From: Archivesica marissinica
Lineage: Eukaryota; Mollusca; Bivalvia; Venerida; Vesicomyidae
NCBI GenBank assembly: GCA_014843695.1
Contig: CM026403.1
Span: 41,754,572 to 41,818,571 of the forward strand
Length of the DNA: 64,000 nucleotides
Direction: 5' to 3'
The position numbers were made by a program, and so were the translations under genes. The stretch's first letter is position 1. Every line of letters begins with the position of its first letter. Shown here piece after piece: positions 13,001 through 22,000 of this stretch. Under the pieces are notes generated by a model that ran no database searches, was not told the origin of the DNA, and saw only the letters and a program-made list of their open reading frames with translations.

Positions 13001-16000
13001 TGATTAGTCACCATGTTCCTGTTGATGCTTGTGAGACCTTGATTACTGTCACCATGTTCCTGATGATGCTTGTGAGACCTTGATTAGTCACCATGTTCCT
13101 GTTGATGCTTGTGAGACCTTGATTGCTGTCACCATGTTCCTGTTGATGCTTGTGAGACCTTGATTAGTCACCATGTTCCTGTTGATGCTTGTGAGACCTT
13201 GATTGCTGTCATCATGTTCCTGATGATGATTGTGAGACCTTGATTAGTCACCATGTTCCTGTTGATGCTTGTGAGACCTTGATTGCTGTCACCATGTTCC
13301 TGTTGATGCTTGTGAGACCTTGATTACTGTCACCATATTCCTGTTGATGCTTGTGAGACCTTGATTACTGTCACCATGTTCCTGTTGATGCTTGTGAGAC
13401 CTTGATTGCTGTCACCATGTTCCTGATGATGCTTGTGAGACCTTGATTACTGTCACCATGTTCCTGTTGATGCTTGTGAGACCTTGATTGCTGTCACCAT
13501 GTTCCTGATGATGCTTGTGAGACCTTGATTAGTCACCATGTTCCTGTTGATGCTTGTGAGACCTTGATTGCTGTCACCATATTCCTGTTGATGCTTGTGA
13601 GACCTTGATTGCTGTCACCATGTTCCTGTTGATGCTTGTGAGACTCTGATTGCTGTCACCATGTTCCTGTTGATGCTTGTGAGACCTTGATTGCTGTCAC
13701 CATATTCCTGTTGATGCTTGTGAGACCTTGATTACTGTCACCATTTTCCTGTTGATGCTTGTGAGACCTTGATTTCTGTCATGCTGTCACCATGTTCCTG
13801 TTGATGCTTGTGAGACCTTGATTACTGTCACCATATTCCTGTTGATGCTTGTGAGACCTTGATTGCTGTCACCATGTTCGTGTTTGTGAGACCTTGATTG
13901 CTGTCACCATATTCATGTTGATGCTTGTGAGACCTTGATTACTGTCACCATATTCCTGTTGATGCTTGTGAGACCTTGATTACTGTCACCATATTCCTGT
14001 TGATGCTTGTGAGACCTTGATTACTGTCACCATGTTCCTGTTGATGCTTGTGAGACCTTGATTGCTGTCACCATGTTCCTGATGATGCTTGTGAGACCTT
14101 GATTGCTGTCACCATGTTCCTGATGATGCTTGTGAGACCTTGATTAGTCACCATGTTCCTGTTGATGCTTGTGAGACCTTGATTGCTGTCACCATATTCC
14201 TGTTGATGCTTGTGAGATTGCTGTCACCATGTTCCTGTTGATGCTTGTGAGACTCTGATTGCTGTCACCATGTTCCTGTTGATGCTTGTGAGACCTTGAT
14301 TGCTGTCACCATATTCCTGTTGATGCTTGTGAGACCTTGATTACTGTCACCATTTTCCTGTTGATGCTTGTGAGACCTTGATTGCTGTCACCATGTTCCT
14401 GTTGATGCTTGTGAGACCTTGATTACTGTCACCATTTTCCTGTTGATGCTTGTGAGACCTTGATTACTGTCATGCTGTCACCATGTTCCTGTTGATGCTT
14501 GTGAGACCTTGATTACTGTCACCATATTCCTGTTGATGCTTGTGAGACCTTGATTACTGTCACCATATTCCTGTTGATGCTTGTGAGACCTTGATTACTG
14601 TCACCATGTTCCTGTTGATGCTTGTGAGACCTTGATTGCTGTCACCATGTTCCTGATGATGCTTGTGAGACCTTGATTACTGTCACCATGTTCCTGTTGA
14701 TGCTTGTGAGACCTTGATTGCTGTCACCATGTTCCTGATGATGCTTGTGAGACCTTGAGCTACATGTAGACCTTCCAAATAGAGAGTAGATGGATTGGAA
14801 GCTTAATATACACATGCGAGAAGTTTGTGGTCTCGACAGAGTGTCCACATATTCTATTCTTTCCTTGAGCTCAGAAAATGGACACAGATGGAGTGCAGGG
14901 GGCCTCTCCCAAAGCACCCTTTTGCTATCATCCTGGCTTGCGTGAGAATGTTTTAAAGATTATGTCTGATTTTTGGATTTTGACAGTTCACACTTGTTCA
15001 TTTTACATATCGTGTAAATTTGTTACGATTTTCAAGAGTGGTATGTACTGCAGCTGCAATGTTCTGTGATTTGCTTGTTGTGGTTTATGTACTTTGAATG
15101 CAGTTTGTGGGTAAACTATACCGTGCATGATTGACATTGTTCTTGCTTCTACCCGCAGCATGTTGTGGATGCTGTATTGTCCATCAAGGCTGACAAGGAA
15201 GTGATAGATCTACACATGGTGGAGATTGTGGAGATGCAACACAAGACAGACATGGATACCACGTAAGCTCCTATTGTTAACAGTGGGTCAAATATTGAAG
15301 CACAGGGAATTGTTAATTCAACTGCAGATAATCTTAATAAGCTTTACGCTTTCGATTAAATCCAATTTCATTCTATATACAATATATATATACTTTACAT
15401 TATGAATGAATAAATATGTTTAAAACCAATTCAACTGCACAGGCATCAACAGAAGCCAGGTTTTGTACCTGCATATATGGTTACATCGTTCTTTCATTGT
15501 ACAAAAGGCAAATAGTTTTTAGTGTTCTGCTGGTAACAAGCCAGGCTTACAAATTCACCAGGCTGTGAAAATTAAAGTAATATTTAGTTTAAGCGTATTT
15601 TATTCAGAAAAATAAGTGCTGCAATAGAAAACATTTGGATTGGAAAACGAGCTTACACTAATTCCTTTCCATAGTGGAATTTGCAGACATATACATTTAG
15701 CACATTGAAGTCAGTGGATGGTAGGTATTGTTTTAGCATTGGCTAATTTTAAATCTGTCTTCTTTAAACTTGATACTGAATTTTAATAATTAATTAATGT
15801 TAATTAAGGCTTGATATGAACATCCTCGAACACGGAACATAATAAAAAGGTTACTGGTATTTAGCAATACTGGCTTTTATGTGACAAGCTAATATCACAT
15901 ATGATTGTGTCTTGGAGAGAAATTTTCAACTACAAATATACTTGCTACACGTTCTAACAAGACATTAGTTTTGTATATATACATGTAGATCTTGTTTATT

Positions 16001-19000
16001 TCAATATAACGTAACATAAATCACTTGCCCCTCACCGCTGTAGGTTCGAATCCACTGGGTGTCCAGCTGGCCAGCGGTAGGTTGATGGTTCTACCCTTGT
16101 GCTCGGTGGGATATCCAGAGTCTTCATCCACCAATGCTAGCTGGAGAGTCGCCGTATGATCTAAGCTGTTCGTTCAACATTAAACCCCCAAAATTAATCA
16201 AAATACTTGTAGTAGATCAGAAGTTGAAACCATCAAATTCGATCTTTACCTCTCTTATGTTGTGGCCATTCTGTATGGGGGGGGGGTCACTCTACTACAA
16301 TGCAGTAAAACAATATGTGTTAATGTACTTGTAGCCTGGTGAAGGGCTTGGTATTGGACCATGGAGCCCGGCATCCCGATATGAAGAAGAGGTTGGAAGA
16401 TGCCTACATCCTAACATGCAACGTCTCACTGGAGTACGAGAAAACGTGAGTGATGTTTTAACAATTCCTAATATTATCATACTGCTAAAATGTCTCAATG
16501 GATTAAAGATGGCACATTCACGACGGACTGATCACGGTGAGGGAGAGGGATGAACCAGTGTGAATTCTTGTTGAAATGTAGCCAATGGTTGGATCATCAG
16601 GACAAGTTGGACATAAAAAACACCATCATAGTCAATATTAGATAATATATATGTCGAGCAATTGGAAATAATATGGTATGTTGGATTACCTTGCTGAAGC
16701 AATGAATGGTTTTATAACAAATACATGATAATAACTGTTTTTATGTTTAAACAAGCTTTAACAACTTATATTAATCACTCTTATTGGTGCGGTTGAAAGC
16801 GTAAATGTGGTCATTAGCGTGGTAGGAAACCGGAGTACCTGAAGAAAACCCACCTGTCCGATCTGGCGACCACCGTACCATCTCGCAGGCTTCCCGGTCC
16901 GAGGATGGAACCCGTGTTGTATTGGTGAGAAGCGAGCTCGCTAATCAGACAGCCTGTATAATAACTGTGCATAGAAATTGTGACAGGAATACACAGATTT
17001 ATGATAACACTGTAACCTATCATCACTGATGGTCACGGGTTCGAGCCCCGCTCAGACCGTGTTTCATTTATATGAAAAAGTTGGCAGTTTCTTACGGAGG
17101 TTGGTGCACCCAAGTACTGGTTAGCTGCTGGCGCCTGCCCAGGAAAGGTGTTGTTAGTTAGGTAAACTGCCCGCCGGCGATATAGCCCAAAAATGGTGCT
17201 GATGCAGGCGTAAAACCCGAAATATAACATAACAGATTTATGTGGACACTTCTAAAACACAAACAAATTCTCTATCTAATTTTAATGGACTTATTTAGCT
17301 AAGAGAAGACCAGTATTTGATTTTTACGGAAATTGAAATAAGAATTTTACCTAAAATTTAATGGGATAATCATCTAGCCATATTAAAGAATACCAGTAAT
17401 GTAGGGGCTTCCATGGTCGAGTGGTTAAGATCAAATCACTTGCCCCTCAGATGTAGGTTGGATTCCCATTGGGGGTATTGAATTCATTCAAGTGAGGAAG
17501 CTATCCAGCTGGCTTGCGGAGGGTAGGAGGTTCTACCTGATCGCCCATCTATGCCTGAAATACTGCTTGCAGGGGCACACAGGGTCTTCCAAGCTGTTGA
17601 TGCAACTAAACCCCCAAAACAAACTAGTAATGTTGTCTGGAACATTATCTCGCCCAACATTGGACAACGATGGAAAGTTATACTATGTAAGGACAAAATG
17701 ACTTTGTTTTAGGGAAGTAAATTCTGGATTCTTCTACAAGAGTGCCAAAGAGCGTGAAAAACTTGTGCAAGCTGAACGTCAGTTTATAGACGATCGAGTG
17801 AAGAAAATTATAGACATGAAGAAAGTGGTGTGCCAGGGAAATAACAAGGGATTCATCGTGATCAATCAGAAGGTAAAAGTCAGTAGATGATCGTTGGTGG
17901 GCGTGGTGTTGAGGTAGTCAACATTTGTCTGGGACCGTTCCCATCCATCAACATTTGTCTGGGGCCGTTCCATCCTTCAACATTTGTCTAGGGCCGTTCC
18001 ATCCTTCAACATTTGTCTAGGGCCGTTCCATCAATCAATATTTGTCTAGGGCCGTTCCCATCCATCAACATTTGTCTAGGGCCGTTCCATCCGTCAACAT
18101 TTGTCTAGGGCCGTTCCATCAATCAATATTTGTCTAGGGCCGTTGCATCCATCAACACATTTGTCTAGGGCCGTTGCATCCATCAACACATTTGTCTAGG
18201 GCCGTTGCATCCATCAACACATTTGTCTAGGGCCGTTGCATCCATCAACACATTTGTCTAGGGCCGTTGCATCCATCAACACAGTTGTCTAGGGCCGTTG
18301 CATCCATCAACACATTTGTCTAGGGCCGTTCCATCCATCAACACATTTGTCTAGGGCCGTTCCATCAATCAACATTTGTCTAGGGCCTTTCCATCCATCA
18401 ACATTTGTCTTATAGTCACTATGACAAGTTCATTTTAAAACATTCTATATTGAGATATTGCACACTAGTTTTATTTGAATGAAATATTTTTTCTGCCACC
18501 TTCACGATTCAGTCGCGTGTCTCTCGATTCTCATCCTATAACCCGATCATGCCTCTCTGGAGCCCTCATCCTATAACCCGATCATGCCTCTCTGGAGCCC
18601 TCATCCTATAACCCGATCATGCCTCTCTGGAGCCCTCATCCTATAACCCGATCATGCCTCTCTGGAGCCCTCATCCTATAACCCGATCATGCCTCTCTGG
18701 AGCCCTCATCCTATAACCCGATCATGCCTCTCTGGAGCCCTCATCCTATAACCCGATCATGCCTCTCTGGAGCCCTCATCCTATAACCGATCATGCCTCT
18801 CTGGAGCCCTCATCCTATAACCCGATCATGCCTCTCTGGAGCCCTCATCCTATAACCCGATCATGCCTCTCTGGAGCCCTCATCCTATAACCCGATCATG
18901 CCTCTCTGGAGCCCTCATCCTATAACCCGATCATGCCTCTCTGGAGCCCTCATCCTATAACCCGATCATGCCTCTCTGGAGCCCTCATCCTATAACCCGA

Positions 19001-22000
19001 TCATGCCTCTCTGGAGCCCCCATCCTATAACCCGATCATGCCTCTCTGGAGCCCTCATCCTATAACCCGATCATGCCTCTCTGGAGCCCTCATCCTATAA
19101 CCCGATCATGCCTCTCTGGAGCCCTCATCCTATAACCCGATCATGCCTCTCTGGAGCCCTCATCCTATAACCCGATCATGCCTCTCTGGAGCCCTCATCC
19201 TATAACCCGATCATGCCTCTCTGGAGCCCCATCCTATAACCCGATCATGCCTCTCTGGAGCCTCCATCCTATAACCCGATCATGCCTCTCTGGAGCCCTC
19301 ATCCTATAACCCGATCATGCCTCTCTGGAGCCCTCATCCTATAACCCGATCATGCCTCTCTGGAGCCCTCATCCTATAACCCGATCATGCCTCTCTGGAG
19401 CCCTCATCCTATAACCCGATCATGCCTCTCTGGAGCCCTCATCCTATAACCCGATCATGCCTCTCTGGAGCCCTCATCCTATAACCCGATCATGCCTCTC
19501 TGGAGCCCTCATCCTATAACCCGATCATGCCTCTCTGGAGCCCTCATCCTATAACCCGATCATGCCTCTCTGGAGCCCTCATCCTATAACCCGATCATGC
19601 CTCTCTGGAGCCCCGTTTGAGAACAAATAATTGGAGTCAAAATATTTTCATCATTATTGACACTTTATTTAGTGTGTTGATATAACTTCAGCTTTCTTTT
19701 CTAACTGCTTACGGTCGTCTACTTCAAATCACTTGTCCTTCACCGCTGTAAATTCGAATCTCACTTGGGGGTGTCGAATTCTTCATGTGTCGGAGGAAGC
19801 TAGTCAGCTGGCTTGTGGAAGGTCAATGGTTCTACCCAGGTGCCTGTCTGTGTCTGAAATACTTCTTGGAAGGGCATCCATAGTCTTCTTCCACCACTAG
19901 TAGCTGGACTCGCCATATGCCCTAACCTGTTGGTGCGACTATAAACCACAAAAACAAACAATTCACCGATACTTGTATATATAACAAGTTTTTGTAATTA
20001 TAGATTAGTAATATAAATTGTTAATTATACAGGGTATCGATCCAATGTCCTTGGATATGCTGGCTAAGGAAGGAATCGTTGGTCTGCGTCGTGCCAAGAG
20101 ACGTAACATGGAGAGGCTGACTCTAGCATGCGGTGGTATGGCAATGAACTCTGTGGACGATCTTACGTCCGACTGTCTAGGACATGCAGGACTTGTCTTT
20201 GAACATGTGCTGGTAAGTGTTGTGTGTTGTTACAGTTGCTAAAAATGTAACTTCGCAGACCTATTTGCTGAAATTTTCGTCAAATTATGATTGAATTTTG
20301 TGCTCTTGGCAAGCCAGTTTCTGTTTTAAACAAAAGTTGTGTGGCTTTCAAAGTAATATTGCTGAGAAACTATATGGCGGTTTTTTAAATGTAATATGAA
20401 ATAAGCTGTGATTGAAGTCGAAATCAATTGTTGATAACTAGACATCGTATATCCCGAGGGGCTTGATTCTAAGGAATAATGAATGATGTAAACCATTATG
20501 CTTTTCTTGTCGACGCTCCATGGAAAATTAATTGCTAGTATTATAAATTTGGACAATTTATTTGTAAGCTTTATGTTCTTTTTCATGTATATGTTATCTA
20601 TAAGGCCTAACGAGAACGGCCCAACGGCCCAAGCTTTCCCCTTATAAATAGTATTGTAGACAGACACTCTGACAAACAAAATCATACTCTGTCCTGATAA
20701 TTCCGACCACGTCGTCGTTGTAAACACACCATTTAGGCCTAAGTTTATTTTTCCATTTGAGGGAGAAGACAAGTTTACCTTCATTGAACAATGCCAGCAC
20801 CCACGATCTGTAACGCTGCTTCTCAAGGGGCCAAACAAGCATACGCTGACCCAGATGAAGGACGCAATTCGAGATGGACTGCGTGCCGTCAAAAACGCCA
20901 TTGAGGACGAGTGTGTCCTACCCGGTGCTGGGGCGTTTGAGATCGCTGCTTACCAAGAACTGATGAAATACAAGACTGAGGTCAAGGGTCGAGCCAGATT
21001 AGGTATGGCTTGGGGATTATTAATTGAAATTTCATAACTATGTCTCGAGTTCATTAAAAAATTACACAAATATTTGGATTTACTTGCAAGGAAGCTATCG
21101 CTGTAGAGATGAGGCTGATGTGGTGACCAAGTGTGGACGGAGAAACGTAGCTACAAAGAAATCTGAACGAAAACAAGACTCGTGGTCAAAATAAGATATA
21201 TAAATTTTACAAGTGTTCAAGTATATTAAAAATGTTAAAAGTATGGATTTCGTTACTATAAAGCATGTGTAATACTGGATTTGTAGTGAATACAATGACA
21301 TGATTGTGCCTTTTTTAAAATAGAAATTGCGAGTCTGTTTGAACCGGAATGTAACTTTAAAGGATGTTGGAAGTTTTGTTGTTGTTTAAAAAATTGAGGA
21401 GACAGTGACCGTTGCGACTTTGTTACTCTAAAACAACGTGGTGCAAGATAAGATAGGTTTTGTTTATTAATTGTTGAGACTTTAAACCTCTGTGCTTCCT
21501 ATACAGCTGTATATGAACATGGTACCAGTACATGTGCTTTTTCTTGTTTATGACAGGTGTTCAGGCATTTGCTGATGCATTGTTGGTGATCATAAAGGTA
21601 CTTGCTCAGAACTCCGGGCTCGATCCCCAGGATGCCATTGTTAAACTACAGGAGGAATACACCGGGCCGCAGAATGCCGTGGGTCTTGACATTAAAACAG
21701 GTATAGGAAATGTTGTTGAACAACAGCTCTACTGCGAGTACAGTCGTAGAATCTCACAGCTTTACTGCAGTCGTAGAATCGCAAGGCTTTACTGCAGTCG
21801 TAGAATCTCACAGCTTTACTGCAGTCGTAGAATCTCACAGCTTTACTGCAGTCGTAGAATCTCGCAGCTTTACTGCAGTCGTAGAATCTCGCAGGTCGTA
21901 GAATCTCGCAGCTTTACTGCAGTCGTAGAATCTCGCAGCTTTACTGCAGTCGTAGAATCTCACAGTCGTAGAATCTCACAGCTTTACTGTGAGTACAGTC

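Noticed and set aside
18529..19614. CRISPR-like regular array
   Set aside because: Units abut directly with no unique spacers, no cas genes, and the host is a eukaryote.
20326..20901. 191-codon minus-strand ORF
   Set aside because: Antisense of CCT6 exon 9 and its intron flank; no independent support.
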